Below the pieces are notes generated by a model. The model saw only the letters and a list, made by a program, of their open reading frames with translations, did no database searches and had not been told where the DNA came from. From the NCBI RefSeq assembly GCF_008065375.1, contig NZ_VJYI01000032.1:44643-108642 (forward strand): a stretch of 64,000 nt of DNA, given 5' to 3'. Shown here piece after piece: positions 9,243 through 17,494 of the stretch (the first letter of the stretch is position 1; each line of letters begins with the position of its first letter). Both the position numbers and the translations under genes were made by a program. Origin of the DNA: Nonomuraea sp. SYSU D8015 (GTDB lineage: Bacteria > Actinomycetota > Actinomycetes > Streptosporangiales > Streptosporangiaceae).

Positions 9243-9718
9243 CGGGGGTGATCGCCGCCTCTGATCTGGTCGACCGCGTGCCGCAGGATCGGGGCGAGAA
9301 CGGCGACGCCGTCGCGTACGCCACCGGACGATCCGGGCAGGTTCACGATCAGGGTGTCGCCCGCCTGCCCCGCGAGCCCTCGGGACAGGACGGATGTGGG
9401 TACCTTCTCCCGGTTCGCCAGCCTGACCGCCTCGGCAATGCCGGGAATCTCCCGGGAAATCACCCGGGCCGTCATCTCCGGCGTCAGGTCCATCGGCGTC
9501 AGCCCGGTGCCCCCGGTGGTCACGATGACCTCGTATCCGCCCGCGACGCCCTCACGCAGCGCCGCCTCGACGGCCTCGCCGTCCGGCACCACCACAGGAC
9601 CGTCGACGGCGTCGCAGCCGGCCTCGTCCCGCAGCAACTCGACGAGCAGCGGTCCTGATTTATCGGCATAAATCCCGGCCGACGCCCGGTTCGACACGGT
9701 GATCACCAACGCCCGCAT
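9239..9718 (-). CDS. mog: Molybdenum cofactor biosynthesis protein, Mog/MoaB type
   Basis: 159 residues. Mog/MoaB proteins adenylylate molybdopterin before molybdate insertion. The signature is intact: N-terminal ALVITVSNRASAG, then VIVTTGGTGLTPMDLTPE (about residues 65-85) with the GGTG nucleotide/molybdopterin loop, and LIVNLPGSSGGVRD near 125. The start is ATG 9718, one base inside the moaC stop (TGATG); the longer frame to 9901 only overlaps moaC. MogA and MoaB cannot be told apart from sequence alone. Confidence 0.93.
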   Translation of the reverse strand: MRALVITVSNRASAGIYADKSGPLLVELLRDEAGCDAVDGPVVVPDGEAVEAALREGVAGGYEVIVTTGGTGLTPMDLTPEMTARVISREIPGIAEAVRLANREKVPTSVLSRGLAGQAGDTLIVNLPGSSGGVRDGVAVLAPILRHAVDQIRGGDHPR

Positions 9719-10194
9719 CACGCCTGCTCCCGCGCCCACCGGCCGGTCTTCCCGCCCAGCTTCTCCTCCACCCGCACATCGGTGATCACAGCGCCCGGAT
9801 CGACCGCCTTCACCATGTCGATCAGCGCCAGCGCCGCCACGGAGACCGCCGTCAGCGCCTCCATCTCCACGCCCGTACGGTCGGCCGTCTTCACCCGGCA
9901 CGTGATCGCCACGCCCCAGTCCTCGACGTCCAGCGTCACCTTCACGCCGTGCAACGCGATCGGATGGCAGAGCGGGATGAGGTCAGGTGTCCGCTTCGCC
10001 CCCATGATCCCCGCGATCCGCGCCACCCCGAGTGCGTCGCCCTTGGGCACCTCACCCGACCGCAGCAGCTCCACGACCTCGGCCGACAGCAGCACGCGCC
10101 CGGTGGCCACGGCGCTGCGGGCCGACACGTCCTTGGCGGACACGTCCACCATGCGCGCCGCGCCGGTCTCGTCGATGTGCGTCAACTCGCTCAC
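9718..10194 (-). CDS. moaC: Cyclic pyranopterin monophosphate synthase MoaC
   Basis: 158 residues, full length. MoaC turns 3',8-cyclo-7,8-dihydro-GTP (made by MoaA) into cyclic pyranopterin monophosphate in molybdenum cofactor synthesis. The conserved features are visible: DVSAKDVSARSAVA near the N-terminus, LIPLCHPIALHGVKV (about residues 75-90) with the active-site His, and DRTGVEMEALTAVSVAAL (about 105-125). ATGA overlap with the upstream gene and TGATG with mog indicate translational coupling. MoaA, MoaD and MoaE are not in this window. Confidence 0.96.
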   Translation of the reverse strand: MSELTHIDETGAARMVDVSAKDVSARSAVATGRVLLSAEVVELLRSGEVPKGDALGVARIAGIMGAKRTPDLIPLCHPIALHGVKVTLDVEDWGVAITCRVKTADRTGVEMEALTAVSVAALALIDMVKAVDPGAVITDVRVEEKLGGKTGRWAREQA

Positions 10195-11378
10195 AGCCGG
10201 ATCACCTCCACCTCGCTGCCGCCCGCCACCTCGGTCACGTCCTCCGGCACGACGATCAGCGCGTTCGCCGAGGCCAGGGCGGCCAGTTGGTGGGAGCCCT
10301 GCCCGTGCACCGGCGAGACCGTGCCGTCGGAGGCGAGCACGCCCCGCAGGAACGACCGCTTACCCGCGGGCGATCGCAGCGCCCCGGTGACGTACGCGGT
10401 CACGGTCTCGGGCATGCCGCCCGGCAGCCCGCGCATCTTGTCGAGCGCGGGACGGACGAACAGCATGAACGACACGAAGGACGACACCGGATTGCCGGGA
10501 AGCGCGAAGATCGGCACCTGGTCGTCCCCCAGGACGCCGAATCCCTGCGGCATCCCCGGCTGCATGGCGACCTTGTCGAAGCGTACGGTGCCCAGAGGCG
10601 ACAAAGCCTCCTTGACCGGCTCGTACGCCCCCATCGACACCCCGCCGCTGGTGATGATCGCGTCCGCCCGCAGCAGTTGGGTGTCGAGCTGCTCGAGCAG
10701 CGCGCCCGGATCGTCCCCGACGGAGCCCGCGCGGAACCCGTCGGCGCCCGCCTCCAGGACCGCGGCCGTCAACGTGAAGCTGTTGGAATCCCAGATCTGC
10801 CCCGGAGCGAGCTGCCCGCCCGGCTCCACCAGCTCGGCCCCCGTGGAGATGACGACGACCCGGGGCCGCGGCCGCGCCCAGACGCGCCGCCGCCCCACCC
10901 CGGCGATGATCCCCAGCTGTGCGGGGCGGATCACCGTGCCCGGCTTGAGCACGACCTCGCCGGCCTGGACATCCTCCCCCGCCCGGCGGATCGCGTTGCC
11001 GGCCTGGACCGGACGGTCGATCCGGACGGAGACCGTCCCCCCGTCCGTCCATTCCACCGGCACCACGGCGTCGGCCCCGGCGGGGAGAAGGGCGCCGGTC
11101 ATGATGCGAACGGCGTGGCCGGGGCCCACGGCCCGCAACTCGTCGGACCCGGCGGCCACGTCGTCGATCACCGGCAAAGTCACCGGAACGTCGGATATGT
11201 CAGCAGCCCGTACGGCATAGCCGTCCATGGCCGAGTTGTCGAACGGCGGCAACGGCACCGGCGAGGCCACCTCCTCGGCCAGCGTCGCCCCCAGCGCCTG
11301 CTCCAGCTCCAGCTCCAGCGGCGCCAGCGGACGCACGGTGGCCAGGATCTCGGCCAGGTGCGCGTCAACCGACTTCAT
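10191..11378 (-). CDS. glp: Gephyrin-like protein Glp / MoeA-type molybdopterin molybdotransferase
   Basis: 395 residues with the four-domain MoeA layout. The N-terminus holds PLPPFDNSAMDGYAVRAAD (about 58-76), the central molybdopterin-binding fold has ITSGGVSMGAYEPV (about 250), and IFALPGNPVSSFV lies near 295. MoeA inserts molybdate into adenylylated molybdopterin. In this synteny (galU, rimJ, GlpR-like gene) the orthologue in Corynebacterium is Glp, which binds FtsZ and the receptor GlpR, and M. tuberculosis has moeA1 here. A division role, an enzymatic role, or both are possible. Overlaps galU by 14 bases and moaC by 4. Confidence 0.85.
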   Translation of the reverse strand: MKSVDAHLAEILATVRPLAPLELELEQALGATLAEEVASPVPLPPFDNSAMDGYAVRAADISDVPVTLPVIDDVAAGSDELRAVGPGHAVRIMTGALLPAGADAVVPVEWTDGGTVSVRIDRPVQAGNAIRRAGEDVQAGEVVLKPGTVIRPAQLGIIAGVGRRRVWARPRPRVVVISTGAELVEPGGQLAPGQIWDSNSFTLTAAVLEAGADGFRAGSVGDDPGALLEQLDTQLLRADAIITSGGVSMGAYEPVKEALSPLGTVRFDKVAMQPGMPQGFGVLGDDQVPIFALPGNPVSSFVSFMLFVRPALDKMRGLPGGMPETVTAYVTGALRSPAGKRSFLRGVLASDGTVSPVHGQGSHQLAALASANALIVVPEDVTEVAGGSEVEVIRL

Positions 11379-12267
11379 CGAGGAACTCCCGCAACCACGG
11401 CACGAAGTCCTTCGCCAGATCCTCCCGGTCCGCCGCGAACCTCACAACCGTCCGCAGATAGTCGAGCTTGTCGCCGGTGTCGTAGCGACGGCCCCGGAAC
11501 AGCACGCCGTGCACCGGGCCGCCGGCGTCGCTGCCGCGGCCGGCGAGCGTGCGCAGCGCGTCGGTGAGCTGGATCTCGCCCCCGCGGCCCGGCGGGGTGT
11601 TCTCCAGCACCTCGAAGACGGCCGGGTCGATCACGTAGCGGCCGATGATGGCCCAGTTGGACGGCGCCTCGTCGGCCGGCGGCTTCTCGACCAGGTCGGT
11701 CACCCGTACGACGTCGTCCTCGGCGGTGGGCTCGATGGTGGCGACGCCGTACAGCGACACCTGCTCCTTCGGCACCTCCATCAGCGCGATCACGCTGCCG
11801 CCGTACGTGTTGCGTACCTCTATCATTCGTTTGAGCAGCTCGTCGCGCCGGTCGATCAGGTCGTCGCCGAGGAGGCAGGCGAACGGGTGGTCGCCGACGT
11901 GCTGCTTGGCGCAGAGCACCGCGTGGCCGAGCCCCTTCGGCTCGCCCTGCCGCACGTAGTGGAGCGTGGCCAGGGACGCGGGCTCGCGAACCTGGGACAG
12001 CCGGTGCTCGTCGCCCTTGGCCTCGAGGGCCTCCTCGAGCTCGAACGCACGGTCGAAATGGTCTTCGATGGAGCGCTTGTTCTTACCGGTGACCATGAGG
12101 ACGTCGAGCAGCCCAGCGGAGGCGGCCTCCTCGACGACATACTGGATCGCGGGCTTGTCGACGATGGGCAACATCTCCTTGGGTGTCGCCTTGGTCGCCG
12201 GGAGGAACCGGGTGCCCAGACCCGCGGCGGGCACGACGGCTTTCGTCACAGGGTCGAAGTCAGCCAT
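11365..12267 (-). CDS. galU: UTP-glucose-1-phosphate uridylyltransferase
   Basis: 300 residues. Makes UDP-glucose from UTP and glucose-1-phosphate for cell-envelope sugars. The nucleotidyltransferase signature AAGLGTRFLPATKATPKEM (about 15-33) is present, as are ACLLGDDLIDR (about 130, metal-binding Asp) and the substrate loop VEKPPADEAPSNWAIIGRYV (about 190-210). It is first in the leftward operon, with its start about 25 bases from the divergent cyclo-ligase gene, so promoters must overlap in a very short spacer. Confidence 0.96.
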   Translation of the reverse strand: MADFDPVTKAVVPAAGLGTRFLPATKATPKEMLPIVDKPAIQYVVEEAASAGLLDVLMVTGKNKRSIEDHFDRAFELEEALEAKGDEHRLSQVREPASLATLHYVRQGEPKGLGHAVLCAKQHVGDHPFACLLGDDLIDRRDELLKRMIEVRNTYGGSVIALMEVPKEQVSLYGVATIEPTAEDDVVRVTDLVEKPPADEAPSNWAIIGRYVIDPAVFEVLENTPPGRGGEIQLTDALRTLAGRGSDAGGPVHGVLFRGRRYDTGDKLDYLRTVVRFAADREDLAKDFVPWLREFLDEVG

Positions 12268-12291
12268 GAGTAGACCCTAGTGGAGGGACCT

Positions 12292-12861
12292 GTGGACAAG
12301 CTCAACCTGCGCCGCGACCTGAAAGCGGCGCGTAGCTCCCTCTCCCCCGAACAGCTGCGGGCAAACGCCATCAAAGTCCGCGAAACGCTGCTCGAACAGC
12401 CGTGGGTCCAAATGGCCGGATTGGTGGCCTGCTACTGGTCGACGGGGTCGGAGCCGGAGACGCACGGGCTCGTGTTCGCTCTCTGGAAACACGGCGCCAC
12501 GGTGATCCTTCCCGTGCTGCGCGAGGACTACGACCTGGATTGGGCGGTGTACGACGGGCCGGACACGCTCAAGCCCGGCCGCTTCGGGATCATGGAGCCG
12601 GTCGACACGCGCCGCGGCGTCGACGCCATCCGCACGGCCGCGCTGGTGATCGTGCCGGCGCTGGCGGTCGACCGGCGGACGGGCGTGCGCCTCGGCCGCG
12701 GCGGCGGCTCGTACGATCGAGCCCTGGCCAGGGTCGGCCCGAACGTACCGACGGTGGCCCTGCTGCACGAGGGCGAACTGATCGACGGCGTCCCCGCGGA
12801 ACCGCACGATCAGCAGGTCCGATATGCGGTGACACCAGAGGGACTCATTACTCTTATGTGA
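12292..12861 (+). CDS. 5-formyltetrahydrofolate cyclo-ligase
   Basis: 189 residues. Converts 5-formyl-THF with ATP to 5,10-methenyl-THF in the cytosol. The GTG at 12292 is preferred because GGAGGG lies at 12282-12287; the in-frame GTG at 12280 would put that site inside the gene. Diagnostic residues are the basic N-terminal LNLRRDLKAARSSLSPEQL, ACYWSTGSEPETHGL, and the ATP-binding RLGRGGGSYDRALARV (about 130-145). The divergent galU and the same-strand antiporter and Ruc-like genes reproduce the mycobacterial Rv0991c-Rv0993 neighbourhood. Confidence 0.93.
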   Translation: MDKLNLRRDLKAARSSLSPEQLRANAIKVRETLLEQPWVQMAGLVACYWSTGSEPETHGLVFALWKHGATVILPVLREDYDLDWAVYDGPDTLKPGRFGIMEPVDTRRGVDAIRTAALVIVPALAVDRRTGVRLGRGGGSYDRALARVGPNVPTVALLHEGELIDGVPAEPHDQQVRYAVTPEGLITLM

Positions 12862-12884
12862 ACACAGGGACGAGAGGGGGCCGG

Positions 12885-14387
12885 ATGACGCATGACGTCT
12901 GGCTCCTCGTCGGCGCGGGGATCGTCATCGCGGCCATCGCATCCGTACGCGTGGCGCATCGCAGCGGTCTGCCGAGTCTGCTGCTGTTCCTCGGCTTCGG
13001 GCTGGTCCTGGGCGATTTCGGCTTCGGGTTCTCCATCAAAGATCCCCAGCTCGCCCAGCAGATCGGCCTGACCGCGCTGGCGCTGATCCTCGCCGAAGGC
13101 GGTCTGACCACGAACTGGTCCCATGTACGGCGTTCCGTCCCCATAGCCATGGTGATGGCGACCGCGGGCGTGACGGTCAGCATCGTCGTGCTGGCGCTGG
13201 CCGTACAGGGGCTGCTCGGCTTCGACGGCAACACCGCGCTGATCCTCGGCGCGGTGCTGGCCTCCACGGACGCGGCCGCCGTCTTCTCCGTGCTGCGCAG
13301 ACTGCCGCTGCCGCCGCGCCTGGCGGGCGTACTGGAGGCGGAGTCGGGGTTCAACGACGCCCCCACGGTCATCGCCGTGGCGTTGCTCAGCGGGGGCTCC
13401 CACAACCCGTCCGTGGGAACGTTCCTGCTCCAAACCTCGATCGAGTTGGTCATCGGCGCCGCGGTGGGCCTGGGGGTGGGTCCCGCGGGCGCATACGCGC
13501 TGCGCCGCGTCGCGCTCCCCGCCTCCGGCCTGTACCCGATCGCCGTCCTCGCGCTCACGTTCGTCTCGTACGGCGGCGCGGTGCTGCTGCACGGCTCCGG
13601 GTTCCTGGCCGTCTACCTGACGGCGCTGATCCTGGGCAACTCGCGGCTGCCGCACCGGGCTGCGACCAGGGGTTTCGCGGAGGGCGCGGCGTGGCTGGCG
13701 CAGATCGGGCTCTTCGTCATGCTCGGCATGATGGCCAGCTACGAGGCGATGCCGTCGGCGATCGTCCCCGGGCTGGTCACCGGCACCCTGCTGGTGCTCC
13801 TGGCGCGGCCGCTGTCCGTACTGGTCAGCTCAGTGCTGTCGTGGGCGTTGAGACTGGGCTGGGTGAACTGGCGCGAGCAGATGTTCCTGTCGTGGGCCGG
13901 GCTGCGCGGCGCGATCCCGATCGTGCTCGCGACCATCCCATGGGCGGCCGGCGTCGAGGGCTCCGAGGACATCTTCAACCAGGTCTTCGTGATCGTCATC
14001 GTGTTCACCCTGCTCCAGGGGCCGACGCTGCCGCTCGCGGCGCGGCTCCTGCGGGTGGCCGCCCCCGGCGAGGCGCACGACCTGGAGGTGGAGGCGGCGC
14101 CGCTGGAGGAGCTCAAGGCGGACCTGCTGCAGATCAAGGTCCCGGCAGGGTCTCGCCTGCACGGCGTGGAGATCTTCGAGCTGCGCCTTCCTGCCGGCGC
14201 ACAGGTCACCCTGATCGTCCGCGACGGCAAATCCTTCGTGCCTACCACCACCACGCGGGTCAGGGCCGACGACCAGCTCCTGATCGTCACCACCGCCGCC
14301 TGCCGCGACCAGGTCGAACGCCGGTTGCGGGCGGTGAGCCGCAGCGGCAAGCTGGCCGGTTGGTACGGGGAGCGGGGACAGGAATAG
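12885..14387 (+). CDS. CPA1-family Na+(K+)/H+ antiporter with TrkA-C-like tail
   Basis: 500 residues from ATG 12885, preceded by GAGAGGGGG. Residues about 5-385 form a 12-13-helix exchanger domain with LASTDAAAVFSVLRRLPLP and ESGFNDAPTVIAVAL (about 125-165), the ion-binding helices of the CPA1/NhaP2 group, and WAGLRGAIPIVLATIPWA near 340. The tail (about 400-490) looks like a RCK/TrkA-C ligand module with repeated beta stretches (LLQIKVPAGSRLHGVEIFEL, then ADDQLLIVTT). NhaP2-type members with this tail export K+ in exchange for H+. Ion preference is inferred. Confidence 0.9.
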   Translation: MTHDVWLLVGAGIVIAAIASVRVAHRSGLPSLLLFLGFGLVLGDFGFGFSIKDPQLAQQIGLTALALILAEGGLTTNWSHVRRSVPIAMVMATAGVTVSIVVLALAVQGLLGFDGNTALILGAVLASTDAAAVFSVLRRLPLPPRLAGVLEAESGFNDAPTVIAVALLSGGSHNPSVGTFLLQTSIELVIGAAVGLGVGPAGAYALRRVALPASGLYPIAVLALTFVSYGGAVLLHGSGFLAVYLTALILGNSRLPHRAATRGFAEGAAWLAQIGLFVMLGMMASYEAMPSAIVPGLVTGTLLVLLARPLSVLVSSVLSWALRLGWVNWREQMFLSWAGLRGAIPIVLATIPWAAGVEGSEDIFNQVFVIVIVFTLLQGPTLPLAARLLRVAAPGEAHDLEVEAAPLEELKADLLQIKVPAGSRLHGVEIFELRLPAGAQVTLIVRDGKSFVPTTTTRVRADDQLLIVTTAACRDQVERRLRAVSRSGKLAGWYGERGQE

Positions 14388-14456
14388 CCGTTTGACCTAA
14401 TCGGTTAGCATTAGCAGTCGCAACGCTCGAGTGCCAGATTCTGTAGGAGGAGCCGC

Positions 14457-14774
14457 GTGCCGACTTACCAGTACGCCTGTAACGACTGCGGTGAGCAGCT
14501 CGAGGTCGTCCAGAAGTTCAGCGACGACGCGTTGACGGTGTGCCCGGCGTGCCAGGGGAACCTGCGGAAGGTGTTCTCCGCGGTGGGCATCGTTTTCAAG
14601 GGCTCCGGCTTCTACCGGACCGACAACCGCGCGTCGTCGTCTTCGTCGTCCTCGTCCAACGGGTCGTCCAACGGGTCGTCGTCCAACGGGTCGTCGAAGT
14701 CCTCGGAGAGCAAGTCCTCGGACTCCTCCAGCTCGTCCACCCCGGCCCCTGCGCCTGCCGCCGCCTCCAACTGA
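14457..14774 (+). CDS. FmdB-type zinc ribbon protein, Ruc-like
   Basis: 105 residues. GTG 14457 has AGGAGG 6 bases upstream. The N-terminus MPTYQYACNDCGEQLE carries C8/C11 and C29/C32 of a zinc ribbon (CxxC...CxxC). The rest (about 58-105) is an almost pure Ser/Asn/Gly then Ala/Pro disordered tail. M. tuberculosis Rv0991c, a redox-regulated chaperone named Ruc with a zinc site and disordered C-terminus, sits beside the same cyclo-ligase gene, so orthology is likely. The tail is encoded by imperfect tcgtcg/aacggg repeats. A terminator follows. Confidence 0.85.
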   Translation: MPTYQYACNDCGEQLEVVQKFSDDALTVCPACQGNLRKVFSAVGIVFKGSGFYRTDNRASSSSSSSSNGSSNGSSSNGSSKSSESKSSDSSSSSTPAPAPAAASN

Positions 14775-14806
14775 GCCTTACCGGCTCCAGAGCGAACGGC
14801 TCCTCC

Positions 14807-14831
14807 AGGGCGCGCCTTCCGGGCGCGCCCT
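14807..14831 (+). terminator. Intrinsic terminator after the Ruc-like gene
   Basis: AGGGCGCGCC (14807-14816), loop TTCC, GGCGCGCCCT within 14821-14831, followed by TTTCC. The GC-rich 10-bp stem is 33 bases past the stop of the zinc-ribbon gene and ends that transcript before the hydrolase gene. Confidence 0.7.
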
Positions 14832-14883
14832 TTCCAGCCGTACAGCTCTACGCGTCAACCCAACGGGCCGGTACCTTTCCCTC

Positions 14884-15441
14884 ATGGGGAAGGACGGGAC
14901 CGGTCATCGGCATGCCGTCGTCATACCCGGCGGCGGGTTCGGCCCGCAGGCGGGCCTGCTGGCGTACGCGAGCGCAGCCGCAGACCGCCGTGGCGCCGGC
15001 GTGGAGCTGATCTCGTGGAATCCGCCCTTGGACGGCCGCCCTTTGGAGGAGTTGTCGCCCTGGGTCCACGACCAGGTGACGCCCGTCGTGGCGAAGCTCC
15101 CCACGCCCACGCCCCTCCTGATCGGCAAGTCACTCGGCTCGTACGGCGCGAGCGTGGCCGCCGAGCGCGCCCTGCCGGCCGTCTGGCTGACGCCGCTGCT
15201 CACGATGGCCCCGTGCCGGGAGGCCCTGCGCCGTGCCACGAAGCCGTTCCTCCTCGTCGGCGGCACCGCGGACCCTTTCTGGGACGGCGCCGTGGCCCGG
15301 AAGCTGACGCCGCACGTGCTCGAGGTCACCGACGCCGACCACGGCATGAAGGTGCCGGGCCCGCTGCAGAGATCCGCCGAAGTCCTCGGCCAGGTGCTGA
15401 CGACCATCGAACGATTCCTCGACGACGTCGTCTGGCGCTGA
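14884..15441 (+). CDS. Small alpha/beta hydrolase
   Basis: 185 residues, smaller than typical alpha/beta hydrolases. After an oxyanion-type HAVVIPGGGFGPQAG start, the nucleophile elbow GKSLGSYGAS lies near residue 80 (G-x-S-x-G with Ser), the acid is probably in GGTADPFWDG (about 140), and the His in DADHGMKVPG (about 160). No lid domain and no signal peptide are present. Substrate is unknown; similar compact proteins are annotated only as hydrolases. It stands between the terminator at 14831 and the MTA phosphorylase gene. Confidence 0.8.
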   Translation: MGKDGTGHRHAVVIPGGGFGPQAGLLAYASAAADRRGAGVELISWNPPLDGRPLEELSPWVHDQVTPVVAKLPTPTPLLIGKSLGSYGASVAAERALPAVWLTPLLTMAPCREALRRATKPFLLVGGTADPFWDGAVARKLTPHVLEVTDADHGMKVPGPLQRSAEVLGQVLTTIERFLDDVVWR

Positions 15442-15636
15442 CGCGCGGCCCGGCCGCCCCGCGATCGACCATTCACCCAAGCCGCGGACCATCTTGCCGA
15501 TCGGCCACCAACGTCCGCGACCCGTCACGTCCCACGACAGGCGCTCCAACCGACCAACCAGGTGAGTTGGCACGTTATCCACAGAACGCGGCTCGGTCAC
15601 GCCTGGCCCACCGCCGATGCGGCTACTCTCGGCGCC

Positions 15637-16443
15637 ATGGTCACTCGCGCAGACATCGGCGTCATCGGCGGCTCAGGGTTCTACTCGCTTCTCGACGACG
15701 CCGAGGAGATCGAACTCGCCACTCCTTACGGCCCACCGAGCGACATCGTCACGATCGGACGCATCGGCTCGCGCTCGGTGGCGTTCATCCCCCGGCACGG
15801 GCGAGATCACCGCTTCCCGCCGCACCGCATCCCCTATCGTGCCAACCTCTGGGCGCTGCGTTCCCTCGGCGTCCGCCAAGTGCTCGCGCCGAGCGCCGTA
15901 GGGTCCCTGCAAGCCGCGTACGGCCCGGGGGCCATGGTCATCCCCGACCAGCTGGTAGATCGCACGTCAGGACGCGTTCAGACCTACTACGACATCGACG
16001 GCGCCGTCCACGTCTCGTTCGCCGACCCCTACTGCCCGTCCGGCCGCGCGGTGGCCGTCCAGGTGGCCCGCGCCGGCGATTGGGAGACCGTCGACGGCGG
16101 CACGCTGGTGGTCATCGAGGGCCCGCGCTTCTCCACCCGGGCGGAGTCCCAGTGGTTCGCCGCCAACGGCTGGTCGATCATCGGCATGACCGGCTTCCCC
16201 GAGGCGGTCCTGGCCCGCGAGCTGGCCCTCTGCTACACGTCGCTCTGCCTGGTGACCGACCACGACGCCGGGGTGGAGGCGGGCCAGGGCGTGACGCACG
16301 ACGAGGTCCTCGAGTTCTTCGCGCAAAACGTCACCCGCATGCGCACGCTGGTGGCCGAGACCGTGGAGGCCCTGCCCGAAGAGCGCACGTGCCCCTGCGG
16401 CGGCGCCCTGGACGGCATCAAGCTCCCCTTCGACCTGCCGTGA
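15637..16443 (+). CDS. mtnP: S-methyl-5'-thioadenosine phosphorylase
   Basis: 268 residues of the PNP/MTAP family. Phosphorolysis of methylthioadenosine gives adenine and methylthioribose-1-phosphate (methionine salvage). Phosphate-binding IGVIGGSGFYSLLDDA (about 7-22), then PRHGRDHRFPPHRIPYRAN (about 50-68), which is the HxxPxxIxYRAN signature, and GTLVVIEGPRFSTRAES near 155. IIGMTGFPEAVLARE (about 180) has the Met and Glu of the nucleoside pocket. ATG 15637 is used although the frame is open further upstream, because homology starts at VTRADIGVIGG. GTGA overlap with the next gene. Confidence 0.93.
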   Translation: MVTRADIGVIGGSGFYSLLDDAEEIELATPYGPPSDIVTIGRIGSRSVAFIPRHGRDHRFPPHRIPYRANLWALRSLGVRQVLAPSAVGSLQAAYGPGAMVIPDQLVDRTSGRVQTYYDIDGAVHVSFADPYCPSGRAVAVQVARAGDWETVDGGTLVVIEGPRFSTRAESQWFAANGWSIIGMTGFPEAVLARELALCYTSLCLVTDHDAGVEAGQGVTHDEVLEFFAQNVTRMRTLVAETVEALPEERTCPCGGALDGIKLPFDLP

Positions 16444-17042
16444 TCCAGTCCTGGCTGACCCGCTACGGCCGTCGCCGCCGCCTCATCGCGGCGGCGCTGG
16501 CCGCCCTAGCCGTCATCTCCGCCTATTTCGCCACCCGCCCAGCCTCACCGCCCGCCACGGTGCTGGTGGCGACCCGCGACCTCCCTCCCGGCCCTCTGAC
16601 CCCGTCCGACCTCCACCCCACCCCCCTCAACCACCCTCCAGACGGAGCCGTACGCACGACCACGGCCGCAGCCGGCCGCTACCTCACGTCTCCCATGCGC
16701 AGAGGCGAGCCGCTGACGGACGCCCGCCTCCTGCACTCCTACCGCCTGCCACCCGGCATGGTCGCCACCCCCGTACGCATCTCCGACCCGGAGGCCGCAA
16801 GACTGCTCCACCCCGGCTCCACCATCACCGTCCTGGCCGCCGGCGAGGACAACCCCAACGCCGCACGCACCGTCGCAGAAGAGGTCACGGTCATCACCCT
16901 CCCGCAACCGGCCACACCCCACGCAGACACCCATGGCACCCTGATCGTCCTCGCCACCACCCCAACCCAGGCAACAGAGCTGGCAGCAGCCCAAGCAAGC
17001 GCCCGCCTATCCATCACCATCAAACCCTCTAACTCTGAGTAA
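16440..17042 (+). CDS. CpaB/RcpC-like SAF-domain protein
   Basis: 200 residues. GTG 16440 overlaps the mtnP stop by four bases (GTGA). A cytoplasmic Arg cluster (about 8-15), one N-terminal membrane anchor (about 15-35), then a SAF domain (about 45-105) opening with TVLVATRDLPPGPLTPSDL. The C-terminal part (VATPVRISDPEAARLLHPGS) resembles the RcpC/CpaB region of Flp pilus assembly. No other tad/flp genes are nearby, so a pilus role is uncertain; stand-alone SAF proteins of this kind are common in actinomycetes. Confidence 0.8.
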   Translation: MIQSWLTRYGRRRRLIAAALAALAVISAYFATRPASPPATVLVATRDLPPGPLTPSDLHPTPLNHPPDGAVRTTTAAAGRYLTSPMRRGEPLTDARLLHSYRLPPGMVATPVRISDPEAARLLHPGSTITVLAAGEDNPNAARTVAEEVTVITLPQPATPHADTHGTLIVLATTPTQATELAAAQASARLSITIKPSNSE

Positions 17043-17065
17043 TCATTCGACTACGATCGTTCTCC

Positions 17066-17470
17066 ATGACCGGATTCAAGAAGTTCCTCATGCAGGGAAA
17101 CGTCATCGACCTGGCGGTCGCGGTGGTCGTCGGTGCGGCTTTCAACGCGATCGTGCAGTCGTTCGTGGCCGACCTCCTCACCCCGCTGATCTCAGCGTTC
17201 GGCGGCCTCCCCGACTTCTCATCCCTCAAGATCACCATCGGTCAGGCGAACTTCATGTACGGCAACTTCATCAACGCCGTCATCTCGTTCCTGATGGTCG
17301 CCGCAGTCGTCTACTTCTTGCTGGTGAAGCCGTACACCCACATCAAGGACCGCAACGCCGCCAAGGCCGAGTCGACCACCCGCGACTGCCCCGAGTGCCT
17401 GTCCACCATCCCGAAAGCCGCCTCCCGCTGCGCTTTCTGCAGCGTCGAGGTGCCCACCATCCAGCTGTAG
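17066..17470 (+). CDS. mscL: Large-conductance mechanosensitive channel MscL
   Basis: 134 residues, normal length. N-terminal amphipathic helix and TM1 (FKKFLMQGNVIDLAVAVVVG, about 4-23, with the gate Gly/Val residues), periplasmic loop, TM2 (AVISFLMVAAVVYFLLVKP, about 72-90). The C-terminal bundle carries a four-Cys zinc-ribbon-like end, CPECLSTIPKAASRCAFC (about 111-128), an actinobacterial variation. It opens under membrane tension and releases osmolytes. It ends 24 bases from the convergent M15 gene. Confidence 0.95.
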   Translation: MTGFKKFLMQGNVIDLAVAVVVGAAFNAIVQSFVADLLTPLISAFGGLPDFSSLKITIGQANFMYGNFINAVISFLMVAAVVYFLLVKPYTHIKDRNAAKAESTTRDCPECLSTIPKAASRCAFCSVEVPTIQL

Positions 17471-17494
17471 CGCGCCGAGAGCAGAGGGAGACCG

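Noticed and set aside
12402..12884. Upstream extension of the antiporter frame
   Set aside because: It overlaps the cyclo-ligase gene in another frame; membrane homology and a ribosome-binding site start at ATG 12885.
14600..14760. Short tcgtcg/aacggg repeats, possible CRISPR-like or minisatellite array
   Set aside because: They simply encode the Ser/Asn/Gly disordered tail of the zinc-ribbon protein; no spacer structure. No CRISPR array was seen anywhere in the window.
15015..16439. Long upstream extension of the CpaB/SAF frame
   Set aside because: It runs through the hydrolase and MTA phosphorylase genes in a shadow frame; GTG 16440 with GTGA overlap is the natural start.
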